A DNA stretch of 64,000 nt from Methylophilus rhizosphaerae (GCF_900100975.1 NZ_FNFX01000004.1:310001-374000); one strand, 5' to 3'; positions 9,849-21,062 are shown, numbered from the stretch's first letter. Made by a program: numbers and translations. Notes: generated by a model from the letters alone, not told the origin.

Positions 9849-9983
9849 TTACAGGCCCAGGCGTTTACGACCTTTGGCGCGACGGGCAGCAATTACTGCA
9901 CGGCCACCTTTGGTTTTCATGCGTACCAGAAAGCCATGGGTACGTGCGCGACGGGTTTTAGATGGTTGATAGGTACGTTTCAT
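9849..9983 (-). CDS. rpmH: 50S ribosomal protein L34
   Basis: 44 residues, [20 protein letters not shown] and so on to KGRKRLGL: a textbook L34. The ATG is at 9983 and the TAA at 9849-9851. It is the first gene of the leftward rpmH-rnpA-yidD-yidC-mnmE run and faces dnaA across the 340-bp gap. Confidence 0.97.
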   Translation of the reverse strand: MKRTYQPSKTRRARTHGFLVRMKTKGGRAVIAARRAKGRKRLGL

Positions 9984-10295
9984 TATTTAGCTCCTGCCCC
10001 AACATGGGCAATTTAAAGTCTTGCAATATAAATCTGTGTCGGCCCCTGCATTGGCAGCAGAAATTCGCCGATTTCAAAAACCCTTAATTAAACATGAAAT
10101 TCACAGAGTATGTCAATGATTTTTTTTATATTTTTATGACGGCGGGCTGTGGATAACTCCAGCCAAAACGTTTAGAATGTACTCAGTTGGTCACAGGCAC
10201 ACACGGCTCTGATCACCTCTCCTGCCACTCTTTCCTGGCAATTATAACGAATAAACGCAAACGTCTCCCATCGCAGCCTCAGGGAGAAGCTTTTT
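9984..10295. promoter_or_regulatory. rpmH-dnaA divergent control region
   Basis: About 310 bp with no gene. Left part: the rpmH promoter side, with a purine-rich leader. Middle: an AT-rich stretch (about 10080-10140, including TTTTTTTTATATTTTTATG). A perfect DnaA box on the minus strand (TGTGGATAA, 10148-10156) follows. A single box suggests dnaA autoregulation, and the region is also an alternative candidate for the origin. AGGGAG at 10281-10286 lies just before the dnaA start region. Confidence 0.6.
10148..10156 (-). promoter_or_regulatory. DnaA box upstream of dnaA
   Basis: TGTGGATAA, the reverse complement of the consensus TTATCCACA with no mismatch. It lies 167 bp before the dnaA ATG. 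Confidence 0.8.
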
Positions 10296-10322
10296 TTGCA
10301 GAAACTGAAACACACTGGAGCA

Positions 10323-11741
10323 ATGGAAAACTTTTGGGCGCATTGTCTGCTCAAGTTCGAACAAGAACTTTCAGCACAACAATACAATACTTGGATTAAA
10401 CCCCTGAAGGCACGCGTGAATAATCAGGCCGTGCAGATTGTCGCGCCTAACAAATTTGTCATGCAATGGGTAAAAAGCAAATTTTTTACCCGCATTGAAA
10501 CCATTGCGCGTGAACTATCACCCAGCGCAGTCGTGGAACTGATTGTCGACAGTAGCGTACTGCAAACACCATTGCCAGACAGCCACTCCATAAACGGTCA
10601 AATCCCGGTTTCTGCGGTAGAAACCGCGCTTGCCAGCCAGCCAGTCAAGCGCATGGATAAACCAGCAGAGAAAAAAGTGCCAGTCAACCGTGCACCGGTC
10701 AAGCCTCTCAAAGCCGAGAAAAACAGCGGCCTCAATGACAGCTTTCTGTTTGATAACTATGTTACCGGTCGTGCCAACCAGTTAGCGCGTGCCGCTGCTA
10801 TCCAGGTCGCCGGCAACCCAGGGCAGGCCTACAATCCGCTGTTTATCTACGGCGGGGTGGGGTTGGGCAAAACCCACTTGCTACAGGCGATCGGTAACGA
10901 GCTGAAAAAAACCAAACCAGAAGCCAATATCCGCTACCTGCATGCCGAACGTTATGTTTCAGACGTGGTAAAGGCCTACGAGAACAAGGCATTTGATGAA
11001 TTCAAGCAGCAATATCATTCGCTGGATTTGCTGCTGATTGACGATATCCAGTTCTTCGCCAAGAAAACCCGCACACAGGAAGAGTTTTTCTATGCGTTTA
11101 ATACACTGATCGAAGAAAAGAAACAGATCGTCATCACCTGTGATACCTATCCCAAGGAAATCGCGGATATGGATGAACGCCTGCGTACCCGATTCAGCTG
11201 GGGCCTGACCGTTGCGGTAGAGCCACCAGAGCTGGAAATGCGTGTTGCTATCTTGCGTAAAAAAGCCGAGACACTGAAAATCAACCTGCATGAAGACGTG
11301 GCTTTCTTTGTCGCCAAGCAGATCCGTTCCAGCGTCCGTGAACTGGAAGGCGCACTTAACCGTATCATCGCCATGGCCAACTTTACTGGCCACGCGATTG
11401 ATGTGCACCTGGCCAAAGATGCCTTGCGTGACCTGATCGCGGTACGTGGCCGCCAGATCACCATAGAGAATATCCAGAAAACCGTCGCTGACTATTACAA
11501 AATTAAAGTCAGCGATATGTTCAGTAAAAAGCGTTCGCGCAATGTAGCCAGGCCACGCCAGGTCGCCATGTCGCTAGCACGTGAACTGACCAATCACAGT
11601 TTTCCGGAAATTGGCGAGGCTTTTGGCGGACGCCATCACACAACCGTGATGCATGCGTGTGAAGAAATTGAACAATTACGCTTGAATGACCAGACCCTGG
11701 CGCGGGATATCGGCCTGTTAACCCAGGTGATCCGTGATTAG
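10323..11741 (+). CDS. dnaA: Chromosomal replication initiator DnaA
   Basis: 472 residues from the ATG at 10323 (MENFWAHCLLKFEQELSAQQ). Domain I is N-terminal, followed by a short linker. The AAA+ domain has Walker A GGVGLGKTH (about 177-185) and Walker B LLLIDDIQFF. The C-terminal domain has the DnaA-box recognition signature GGRHHTTVMHACEEI (about 435-449). An in-frame TTG at 10296 has a better-spaced ribosome site (AGGGAG, 9 nt) than the ATG (GGAG only 2 nt away). The true start may therefore be nine codons earlier; I favour the ATG because the conserved N terminus begins there. Confidence 0.96.
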   Translation: MENFWAHCLLKFEQELSAQQYNTWIKPLKARVNNQAVQIVAPNKFVMQWVKSKFFTRIETIARELSPSAVVELIVDSSVLQTPLPDSHSINGQIPVSAVETALASQPVKRMDKPAEKKVPVNRAPVKPLKAEKNSGLNDSFLFDNYVTGRANQLARAAAIQVAGNPGQAYNPLFIYGGVGLGKTHLLQAIGNELKKTKPEANIRYLHAERYVSDVVKAYENKAFDEFKQQYHSLDLLLIDDIQFFAKKTRTQEEFFYAFNTLIEEKKQIVITCDTYPKEIADMDERLRTRFSWGLTVAVEPPELEMRVAILRKKAETLKINLHEDVAFFVAKQIRSSVRELEGALNRIIAMANFTGHAIDVHLAKDALRDLIAVRGRQITIENIQKTVADYYKIKVSDMFSKKRSRNVARPRQVAMSLARELTNHSFPEIGEAFGGRHHTTVMHACEEIEQLRLNDQTLARDIGLLTQVIRD

Positions 11742-11994
11742 AATAGAAAATGAAACAAAAGCTGTGGATAAGTTGCGAATGAGGTGTGTTTAAATATTGC
11801 GTATAGACAGGATAAAAACGGTTTACAATATCAGCCACAAATCATGCATGTTTAAACCGCAATTTATTCACAAGTTAAACGGGTAACAACTGATTGAATT
11901 TAAAAGGTTTTTTTAGTTACCCACAAAAAATCAGTACATTACTATTAGTCTTATCTTTTATATATTGAAATAAAGTTATTAATTAGGTCAGGCC
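11742..11994. other. oriC: Probable replication origin oriC
   Basis: The dnaA-dnaN gap holds a perfect DnaA box on the minus strand (11763-11771), a one-mismatch box TTATTCACA (11864-11872) and a one-mismatch box TTACCCACA (11917-11925). An AT-rich tract of about 65 bp (11926-11990) with TATTAG/TTATC runs lies next to the last box, a suitable unwinding element. The strand switch of the flanking genes and the nearby parS sites put the origin within about 2 kb of here. The rpmH-dnaA gap, with one box, is the alternative. Confidence 0.7.
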
Positions 11995-13098
11995 ATGCAA
12001 ATCAAAATAAGCCGTGAAGTATTGCTTAAACCACTCAACAACGTCACTGGTATTGTTGAACGCAGACATACACTTCCTATTCTTTCCAACTTGCTGGTCA
12101 ACATCAAACAGCAGGAAATGCATTTGACAGCTACCGATCTGGAAATGCAGATTTCACTCAAAGTGAACGGCGGGATAGAAGGTGAATTGAGCACGACAAT
12201 TTCAGCCAAGAAATTACTGGATATCTGCCGCTCCTTGCCTGACAGCACCACGATAGAAATGAACAACCAGGATAACCGCATCACGTTAAAAGCAGGTAAG
12301 AGCAGATTTAACCTGCAAACTTTGCCGGCAGCGGATTATCCATTAATGAGTAAAGCCAGTGGCCAGAACATCAGTTTCAGCCTGGCACAGTCAGAATTGA
12401 AGCGCTTGCTCAAGCAGGTAGAATTCGCCATGGCGCAACAGGATATCCGTTACTACCTGAATGGCCTGCTGATGGAAGTACAGGGCAACCAGTTGCACGT
12501 GGTCGGTACCGATGGCCACCGCTTGAGTTATACCAATACCACGCTGAACCAGACATTTGAAAAAAACGAAGTTATCCTGCCACGTAAAACCGTGCTTGAA
12601 CTGACCAAGCTGCTGGATGAGCAATCCGATTCACCTGTGGTGATTGATTTGCTGAATGGTCAAGTCAGTTTTGAATTTGGCGATATTCAACTTATCAGCA
12701 AAGTGATTGACGGTAAATTCCCCGATTACAACCGTGTGATCCCCACCGGTCACCAGAATACGTTTGAAGTGAACCGCCAGGAAATTCTGAGCGCACTGCA
12801 ACGCGCCTCTATCCTTTCCAACGAAAAATACCGCAGTATTCGCATGGTCATCACCAATGGCCAGCTTAAACTGATCAGTACCAATACCGAGCAGGAAGAA
12901 GCCGAAGAAGAACTGGAAATTGATTACAGCAAGATGCCATTGGATATCGGTTTCAATGTCACTTACCTGATTGATGTGCTCAATAACCTCGGCGACGAAA
13001 ACATCCAGTTTGCGTTTGCCGATGCCAACAGCAGTTGCCTGATTACCACAGCCAGCGATAGCAACTACAAATACGTCGTCATGCCAATGCGCATATAA
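11995..13098 (+). CDS. dnaN: DNA polymerase III subunit beta (sliding clamp)
   Basis: 367 residues, the family length, with three repeated clamp domains and no enzymatic motif. Start MQIKISREVLLKPLNNVTGI, end SNYKYVVMPMRI, the conserved C-terminal VMPMR of beta clamps. The dimer encircles DNA and tethers polymerase III. It stands between dnaA and gyrB in the usual order; recF is not present between dnaN and gyrB. Confidence 0.97.
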   Translation: MQIKISREVLLKPLNNVTGIVERRHTLPILSNLLVNIKQQEMHLTATDLEMQISLKVNGGIEGELSTTISAKKLLDICRSLPDSTTIEMNNQDNRITLKAGKSRFNLQTLPAADYPLMSKASGQNISFSLAQSELKRLLKQVEFAMAQQDIRYYLNGLLMEVQGNQLHVVGTDGHRLSYTNTTLNQTFEKNEVILPRKTVLELTKLLDEQSDSPVVIDLLNGQVSFEFGDIQLISKVIDGKFPDYNRVIPTGHQNTFEVNRQEILSALQRASILSNEKYRSIRMVITNGQLKLISTNTEQEEAEEELEIDYSKMPLDIGFNVTYLIDVLNNLGDENIQFAFADANSSCLITTASDSNYKYVVMPMRI

Positions 13099-13109
13099 TG
13101 CCCAAATAA

Positions 13110-15575
<2,466 letters not shown>

Positions 15576-15598
15576 CGGAATCCGTTTTCACCTGAATT

Positions 15599-15624
15599 AA
15601 AAAAGCGCCCTCGGGCGCTTTTTT
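15599..15624 (+). terminator. gyrB terminator
   Basis: AAAAAAGCGCC, loop CTCG, GGCGCTTTTTT: a GC-rich stem extended by A/T pairs and followed by a T-run, 24 bp after the gyrB stop. Confidence 0.92.
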
Positions 15625-15649
15625 ATTACTCACTTTAAAGCCCAAAGAC

Positions 15650-16057
15650 ATGCAAGACTCAAACCCGCGATTCAATCATGCCACGCTGGTCGGTTGTTGC
15701 GCCGTGCTGATGTGGAGCGTCACTGTAGGCTTATTCAGGAGTGTGGCTGAAATTTTTGGCTCGATAGCGGGTGCCGCCATGATTTTTAGCGTTGCCGGGT
15801 TATTTGCCAATAGAATTATCGGCGCGCCTAGGCTCAAAACGTTCCCCAGGTATGGGTAGGTGGTGGCCTATTCGTGCTGGAACTACAGCATTCAACACGG
15901 CAATTTGGCATTGCTGGCAACGATGTCGTATTTCACCCCGCTATTATCGGTGTTACTGACCAGCCTGTGGTTAGGTGTCGCACCAGGCGCCGGGTTTATG
16001 TACGGCGTGGGTTTGGTCACCTTGGGCTCATTACTCATTGGCCGGGCCAGCCAGTAG
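15650..16057 (+). pseudogene. Internally deleted YddG-like DMT/EamA exporter
   Basis: Two in-frame segments separated by a TAG at 15857-15859. The first 69 codons (MQDSNPRFNHATLVGCCAVL to KTFPRYG) match the N terminus of the aromatic amino-acid exporter YddG as I remember it. The part after the TAG (AYSCWNYSIQHGNLALLATM to LLIGRASQ) matches the C-terminal helices (AAWNVGILHGN and SYFTPVLS in E. coli). About 160 residues of the usual 290 are missing at the junction. One large in-frame deletion plus an amber codon explains it. The product cannot be a working ten-helix transporter. Confidence 0.82.
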
Positions 16058-16058
16058 T

Positions 16059-16826
16059 TCATGGTGACGACCCGGTAAACTGCCTGATTAACTGGCAAAG
16101 CGTGTCAAAAGCTGGGTGCTGCTGGTTGCTCAAATTAAAAGCGCTATCTTGCAGTCTTTGTACTTGTACCGGTACGCCCGCGAGCAGCAGTTTCGTAGCA
16201 TAGGTTTCGGCTTCATCCCTGAGCGGGTTGCTGTCACTGCTGATGATCATCGCGGGGACCAGTCCGCCCAGCCGACAGGAATTCACTGGTGACACATACG
16301 GGTGCAAGGCATTACTCGCCACCTGCGTATAATCTGCCCAGGCCCGGCGGCACGGGCTATCTGCCACGGCGGCCAGTGACTTTGAGGTTTGTAGCGCGTC
16401 CAGCATGGGGTTGATCAGTATTTGGCCCTGAAGCGTGTTGCGGCAATTCAGGCCACGGTCGCGGAACAACATGGACACTACCGCAGCCAGGTTACCGCCA
16501 GCTTGCTCCCCGCCAACAAATATCCTTTTGGCATCTGCACCTATTGTTTTTGCGTGCGCACACACCCACGCCAGCGCTTGGTAGGCGACCTCTATGGTGT
16601 CAGGAAACTGCATGGCAGGCGCCAAGGGATAAGCCACACACACCACTACCATGTATTCAGAGAGTGCATGGGCCAAGTCATATGCTGTTTCAATACTGCC
16701 ACAGTTAAACAAGCCGCCATGAAAATAAATCAGGGCAGCTTGCCTGCTTTTGGCATCGCCTTTGCCAAACACCTGCAAAGTAATTGGTGCGGCACTGGCC
16801 GGATATTCAAAGCTTGTGGTCCACAT
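16059..16826 (-). CDS. Alpha/beta-hydrolase fold protein, catalytic residues lost
   Basis: 255 residues of the hormone-sensitive-lipase/Aes esterase type. The oxyanion-hole motif YFHGG (about 34-38) is intact. The nucleophile elbow, normally GDSAGGN, reads GEQAGGN. The acid, normally in DPLRDE, is in NPLRDE. The histidine, normally HGF or HAF, is in DSAF. All three triad positions thus appear substituted while the fold and reading frame are kept. It is probably non-catalytic, whether a binding protein or an early pseudogene. It starts 3 bp after the GST gene in what looks like a three-gene operon. Confidence 0.75.
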   Translation of the reverse strand: MWTTSFEYPASAAPITLQVFGKGDAKSRQAALIYFHGGLFNCGSIETAYDLAHALSEYMVVVCVAYPLAPAMQFPDTIEVAYQALAWVCAHAKTIGADAKRIFVGGEQAGGNLAAVVSMLFRDRGLNCRNTLQGQILINPMLDALQTSKSLAAVADSPCRRAWADYTQVASNALHPYVSPVNSCRLGGLVPAMIISSDSNPLRDEAETYATKLLLAGVPVQVQRLQDSAFNLSNQQHPAFDTLCQLIRQFTGSSP

Positions 16827-16829
16827 GGT

Positions 16830-17465
16830 TTAAAGTGTGGGCACCGCCATGCCCAGTTTCACTGCAGGGCGTTCGCCTATGCGCTTCAGCCAGCGTTGCA
16901 GCGCCGGTTTAGTGTCAAACGAGCCTTTCAATGCCTCTTTGAAATAGACCGTGGCCGCTTGCACCCATGGGTAACAGGCGATATCGGCGATGGAGTATTC
17001 TTCACCTGCCAGGTAAGTATGGTTTGCTAACCGCTCCTCCATCACGCTGAATAACCTTTCAGCCTCTTCGGTAAAGCGTGCGATGGCTAATGGCGATTTT
17101 TCCTGGCTACGCACCGCGAAAAAACCGAGTTGGCCCAGCATGGGCCCCAGCGCACTGGTTTGCCAGTGCAACCACTCCAGGGCGTTATAGCGCGCCTGCC
17201 CATGCGGTGCCAGAAACTGGCCGTACTTTTCGGCCAGGTAGGTCAAAATAGCGCCACTCTCAAAAATCACGACCGGGTCACGATCTGGTTCGGTATTGAT
17301 GATGGCCGGAATCTTGTTGTTAGGCGAAATCGCACTGAAATGTGCAGAAAACTGTTCCATCTTGCCCAGATCAACCGGGCTCACCGCATAGTCAAGTCCT
17401 AACTCCTCCAGCAGGATGGAGATTTTTCGACCATTTGGTGTGGCCCATGTGTATAAGTTGATCAT
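16830..17465 (-). CDS. Glutathione S-transferase family protein
   Basis: 211 residues: N-terminal thioredoxin-like domain (LYTWATPNGRKISILLEELG, with the NKIPAI cis-proline and ESGAILTYLAEKYG segments) and a helical C-terminal domain with YSIADIACYPWV. The TPNGRK start resembles the YfcG/YghU disulfide-reductase branch of GSTs. It would act in the cytosol on glutathione conjugates or disulfides. It follows the SDR gene by 17 bp and is probably co-transcribed. Confidence 0.85.
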   Translation of the reverse strand: MINLYTWATPNGRKISILLEELGLDYAVSPVDLGKMEQFSAHFSAISPNNKIPAIINTEPDRDPVVIFESGAILTYLAEKYGQFLAPHGQARYNALEWLHWQTSALGPMLGQLGFFAVRSQEKSPLAIARFTEEAERLFSVMEERLANHTYLAGEEYSIADIACYPWVQAATVYFKEALKGSFDTKPALQRWLKRIGERPAVKLGMAVPTL

Positions 17466-17482
17466 TTGTTTGCTCTCTAAAA

Positions 17483-18232
17483 TTAACGCAAGCCACCGCC
17501 CACCAGCAATTGCTCGCCAGTCAGCCAGTAAGAGTCTTCAGAGGCCAGGAAAGCCGCCACTGACGCAATATCACTCGGCTGGCCAGTGCGCCCCAGCGGC
17601 GTTTGTGCCACATAGCCACTCTCCATCTCTGAGCCAATCACGCCAGCGGTTTGTGTGCCCTCAGTGGCGACCAGGCCAGGGTTCAAGGCATTGACGCGAA
17701 TTTTTCGTGGGCCCAGTTCTTTGGATAATGAGCCTGTGATGGCATCTACCGCGCCTTTAGTGGCGGTGTATACAGCCGCGCCGGGAGGCGTTAAACGGCT
17801 GACCACAGAACCAATGTTGATAATGCTGCCGCCTTCAGGCAAATATTTGACCGCGGCCTGGGTTGTCAGCAACAAGCCCAGCACGTTGATATTGAATTGT
17901 TTATGGAAGTGTTCAGGAGTGATTTCTTCAATGCTTCCGAATTCATAAATACCAGAGTTGTTCACCAAAATATCCAGCTTGCCAAAGTTACTAATCGCCG
18001 CCGCAATAATCGCCTGTGCATCGGCGGCTTCACTCACATTGCCACCCACGGCCACGGCCTTGCCACCCGCGGCTGTAATATCGGCCACCACTTTGTCTGC
18101 ACCCGCCTTGCTGGACAAATAATTGACGACAACGGCTGCGCCATCACGTGCAAAACGTTTGGCGATTTCAGCACCGATGCCTTTAGATGCACCAGTCACC
18201 ACGGCCACTTTACCTTCAAGTTTCTTGCTCAT
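17483..18232 (-). CDS. Short-chain dehydrogenase/reductase (SDR)
   Basis: 249 residues. TGASKGIG cofactor motif near the N terminus, NNSG in place of the common NNAG, catalytic Ser in IGSVVS, and YTATK supplying Tyr and Lys. NYLSSKAGAD after strand 2 suggests NADP(H) preference. Closest in style to 3-oxoacyl-ACP-reductase-like SDRs, but the substrate is unknown. It is the first gene of the SDR-GST-hydrolase operon and divergent from a LysR regulator that probably controls it. Confidence 0.85.
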   Translation of the reverse strand: MSKKLEGKVAVVTGASKGIGAEIAKRFARDGAAVVVNYLSSKAGADKVVADITAAGGKAVAVGGNVSEAADAQAIIAAAISNFGKLDILVNNSGIYEFGSIEEITPEHFHKQFNINVLGLLLTTQAAVKYLPEGGSIINIGSVVSRLTPPGAAVYTATKGAVDAITGSLSKELGPRKIRVNALNPGLVATEGTQTAGVIGSEMESGYVAQTPLGRTGQPSDIASVAAFLASEDSYWLTGEQLLVGGGLR

Positions 18233-18369
18233 AAAAATCTCCTAATTAAAAAATAATGAAGTTGTTTAAATCTGGTGACCACTATAAATAAATAAAAAAC
18301 ACAGATAAATAACCTAAATATGCAATCACTGTGCTAATTTATTGGACAATCAGATTAAAAAGAGAATGT

Positions 18370-19284
18370 ATGGACCGCTTTGACACCATGCTGGCGTTCA
18401 CAAGGGTAGTAGAGTTGGAAAGTTTTACCAAAGCCGCCATGTCACTCAACTTGCCCAAAACCACCGTCTCGGCCCAGGTGCTGGCGCTGGAAAAACGATT
18501 GCGGGTTAAGCTGCTGCACCGCACTACCAGGCGCATCAGCGTCACCACCGATGGCGCCGCCTATTACGAACGCGCCATCAGGTTATTAAACGAGCTGGAA
18601 GAAACCGAAGCTGCCCTTAACCAGGCCACGGCCACTGCAAAAGGGCGCTTGCGGGTTGATGTGCCCACGCCCCTGGGCCGGCTGGTGATTATTCCGGCGC
18701 TGCCGGAATTTCTGAAACGTTATCCTGAAATCCAGCTCGAAATTGGCTGTGATGACAGGCCAATTGATTTGCTCGAAGAGGGTGTCGATTGCGTGATCCG
18801 TGTCGGGCATCCGCTGGATTCCAGCCTGGTAGCGCGGCGTGTAGGCACCATGCAATTCCTGCTGGTGGCTTCGCCAGCCTACCTGCAAACTTACGGCAAC
18901 CCAGGTCATGCCGATGATCTGCAACGGCATCAGGCCGTGCACTTCTTTTCATCCAAAACCGGCAAAGTACGCAATTTCACGCTTGAGCATGAAGGTGTCA
19001 CACAAGAGGTAGCCACCATACGCAAGCTGGCGATCAACAATGGCGATGCGATTGTCGCTGCTGCGCTCGCAGGTATAGGCATCTGCCAGTTGCCCACCTT
19101 TATGGTACAAAATTATCTGGGCAATGGGCAGTTGGAACAAGTGCTGAGTGACTATCCGGCGGGCAGCCTGCCACTGAATGCGTTATATCCGCAGAACCGG
19201 CATCTTTCTTCAAAAGTGCGTGCCTTTATCGAATGGGTTGCCGAGCTATTTGCCGAGTGCCGCTTGCTGCAGAATAGCGACTAA
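18370..19284 (+). CDS. LysR-family transcriptional regulator
   Basis: 304 residues from the ATG at 18370 (MDRFDTMLAFTRVVELESFT): N-terminal winged HTH (about 1-60, with AAMSLNLPKTTVSAQVLALEKRL) and a periplasmic-binding-like effector domain. Thirteen upstream in-frame codons from 18331 do not look like a LysR N terminus. The 137-bp gap to the divergent SDR gene is AT-rich and is where LysR proteins usually bind both promoters. The effector is unknown. Confidence 0.88.
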   Translation: MDRFDTMLAFTRVVELESFTKAAMSLNLPKTTVSAQVLALEKRLRVKLLHRTTRRISVTTDGAAYYERAIRLLNELEETEAALNQATATAKGRLRVDVPTPLGRLVIIPALPEFLKRYPEIQLEIGCDDRPIDLLEEGVDCVIRVGHPLDSSLVARRVGTMQFLLVASPAYLQTYGNPGHADDLQRHQAVHFFSSKTGKVRNFTLEHEGVTQEVATIRKLAINNGDAIVAAALAGIGICQLPTFMVQNYLGNGQLEQVLSDYPAGSLPLNALYPQNRHLSSKVRAFIEWVAELFAECRLLQNSD

Positions 19285-19313
19285 TATTAAATAAGAAAGA
19301 CCGAAAGGAAGAT

Positions 19314-19760
19314 ATGGCCCAACTGGAACAGAATTTTGAAAACACCTTGTTCAAGCTTATCCCCCAGACAAAAAATCTGGGCATGAAAATTGACAGGATT
19401 GAGGATCATCAGATTACGGTACACGGTGATTATGCCTTGAACAAAAACCATCTCGACATTGTGTTTGGTGGCAGCATTGCAGCGATTTCCATTACCACTG
19501 CCTGGTCACTGGTGCAGCATAAAGTAGAGCAGGCCGGGTTAAAAGGCAACCTGGTCATCAAGCGCCAGGAAATTGATTATTTATTACCAGTCAAAACCGA
19601 TTTCGAATGCAAGGCCAATTTCCAGTCCGCTGATGACTGGGACAACTTTGTGAACACTTACCGCGACAAGGGCAGGGCGAAAATCATCGTCACTGCCCAA
19701 ATTCTTAGCGAATCTAAAATCACCTCCAAATTTCAGGGTGTGTTTGTGTTGTACCAGTAA
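19314..19760 (+). CDS. YiiD-C-type putative thioesterase (hotdog fold)
   Basis: 148 residues without a signal peptide. HLDIVFGGSIAAISITTAWS resembles the long helix and entry strand of hotdog thioesterases. FKLIPQTKNLGMKI and a C-terminal GVFVLYQ agree with the putative thioesterase domain at the C terminus of YiiD. It lies 29 bp downstream of the LysR gene on the same strand and converges on a fabF paralogue. An acyl-CoA or acyl-ACP substrate is inferred. Confidence 0.7.
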   Translation: MAQLEQNFENTLFKLIPQTKNLGMKIDRIEDHQITVHGDYALNKNHLDIVFGGSIAAISITTAWSLVQHKVEQAGLKGNLVIKRQEIDYLLPVKTDFECKANFQSADDWDNFVNTYRDKGRAKIIVTAQILSESKITSKFQGVFVLYQ

Positions 19761-19769
19761 TCTGCCAAC

Positions 19770-21038
19770 TCATCTGGTGTAGCGTTTGATGATCACGCTG
19801 GCATTCACACCACCAAAACCAAAGCCGTTGCTGATCGCATAGTTAATCGGCATTGGCTGCGGTTGGGTTTTAACAAAATTCAGCCCTTCTGCCTGTGCAT
19901 CGGTTTGCGCCAGGTTTAAGGTAAAAGGTGAAACCTGGTCGCGTACCGCCAATGCAGTAAAAATCGCTTCAATTCCACCCGCTGCACCTAGCAAATGCCC
20001 GGTAGAGGATTTGGTCGAGGCAATCGCTACCTGGTTGTCAGCGCCGAATACCGACTTAATCGCCGCAATCTCGCAGGCATCGCCCACCGGGGTAGAGGTG
20101 GCATGTGCATTCAGGTGTTGTATGTCAGCAGGTGAAATATCGGCCATCGCAATCGCCGCTTCCATCGCACGTTTGGCACCATCACCATCTTCCGGCCCAG
20201 CGGTAATATGGTAAGCATCGGCAGAAGTACCATAACCGACAATTTCAGCAATCGGTGTCGCACCACGTTCCAGCGCATGGCTGAGTTTTTCAATCACCAA
20301 TACACCTGCGCCTTCGCCCATCACGAAGCCATCCCTTTGGCTATCAAACGGGCGCGAAGCCTGTTCCGGTTGTTCATTAAAACCGGATGAAAGTGCTTTG
20401 GCCGCAGCAAAACCGCCCAAACTCACCAAGTCGACGCACGCTTCAGCGCCGCCACAAATGGCAATATCCACTTCATTGGCGCGTATCATGCGCGCCGCAT
20501 CACCAATCGCCTGCACGCCAGCCGCACAAGCAGTTACCGGTGCGCCCAATGGGCCTTTAAAACCATGGCGGATAGAAATATGCCCCGCAGCCAGATTCAC
20601 CAAAAATGAAGGCACAGTAAAAGGCGATAGTCGTGAAACACCTTTGTTATCCGTGGTACGCACCGCATTCGCAATGGCCGGGAAGCCGCCAATACCAGAA
20701 GCAATCACTGTCGCCGTTCTGGCCTTGGCACGTTCACTATTGGGAAACCACTTCGCCTGCTTGATCGCTTCTTCCGCCGCTACCAATGCAAACTGGATAA
20801 ACCTATCCATCTTTTTGATTTCCTTAGCAGGAATCACACCCTCGGCATCAAACCCGCCAGCAGCATCTTCAGCCTTATCCGGCACAATGCCAGCGATTTT
20901 GGTATTCAGGTAATCAGCGATACTTGCCGGCAGTTTTTTGATACCGGATTGCCCGGCCAGCAAACGTTGCCAGACCAGTTCGACACCACAACCCAAAGGA
21001 GAAACCATGCCCATACCAGTAATGACAATTCTTTCCAT
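19770..21038 (-). CDS. fabF: Beta-ketoacyl-ACP synthase II (FabF-type)
   Basis: 422 residues. Catalytic Cys in TACAAGVQAIGDAARMI, His in LNAHATSTPVGD, Lys/His in STKSSTGHLLGAAGG, and the C-terminal GFGFGGVNAS. It condenses malonyl-ACP with acyl-ACP. It is not next to acpP or fabG here and faces an HxlR regulator, so it is likely a second, regulated copy rather than the main fab-operon gene. The start at 21038 (MERIVITGMGMVSPLG) is standard. Confidence 0.93.
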   Translation of the reverse strand: MERIVITGMGMVSPLGCGVELVWQRLLAGQSGIKKLPASIADYLNTKIAGIVPDKAEDAAGGFDAEGVIPAKEIKKMDRFIQFALVAAEEAIKQAKWFPNSERAKARTATVIASGIGGFPAIANAVRTTDNKGVSRLSPFTVPSFLVNLAAGHISIRHGFKGPLGAPVTACAAGVQAIGDAARMIRANEVDIAICGGAEACVDLVSLGGFAAAKALSSGFNEQPEQASRPFDSQRDGFVMGEGAGVLVIEKLSHALERGATPIAEIVGYGTSADAYHITAGPEDGDGAKRAMEAAIAMADISPADIQHLNAHATSTPVGDACEIAAIKSVFGADNQVAIASTKSSTGHLLGAAGGIEAIFTALAVRDQVSPFTLNLAQTDAQAEGLNFVKTQPQPMPINYAISNGFGFGGVNASVIIKRYTR

Positions 21039-21062
21039 ATCTTCCTCAAGCGTAACTATTTA

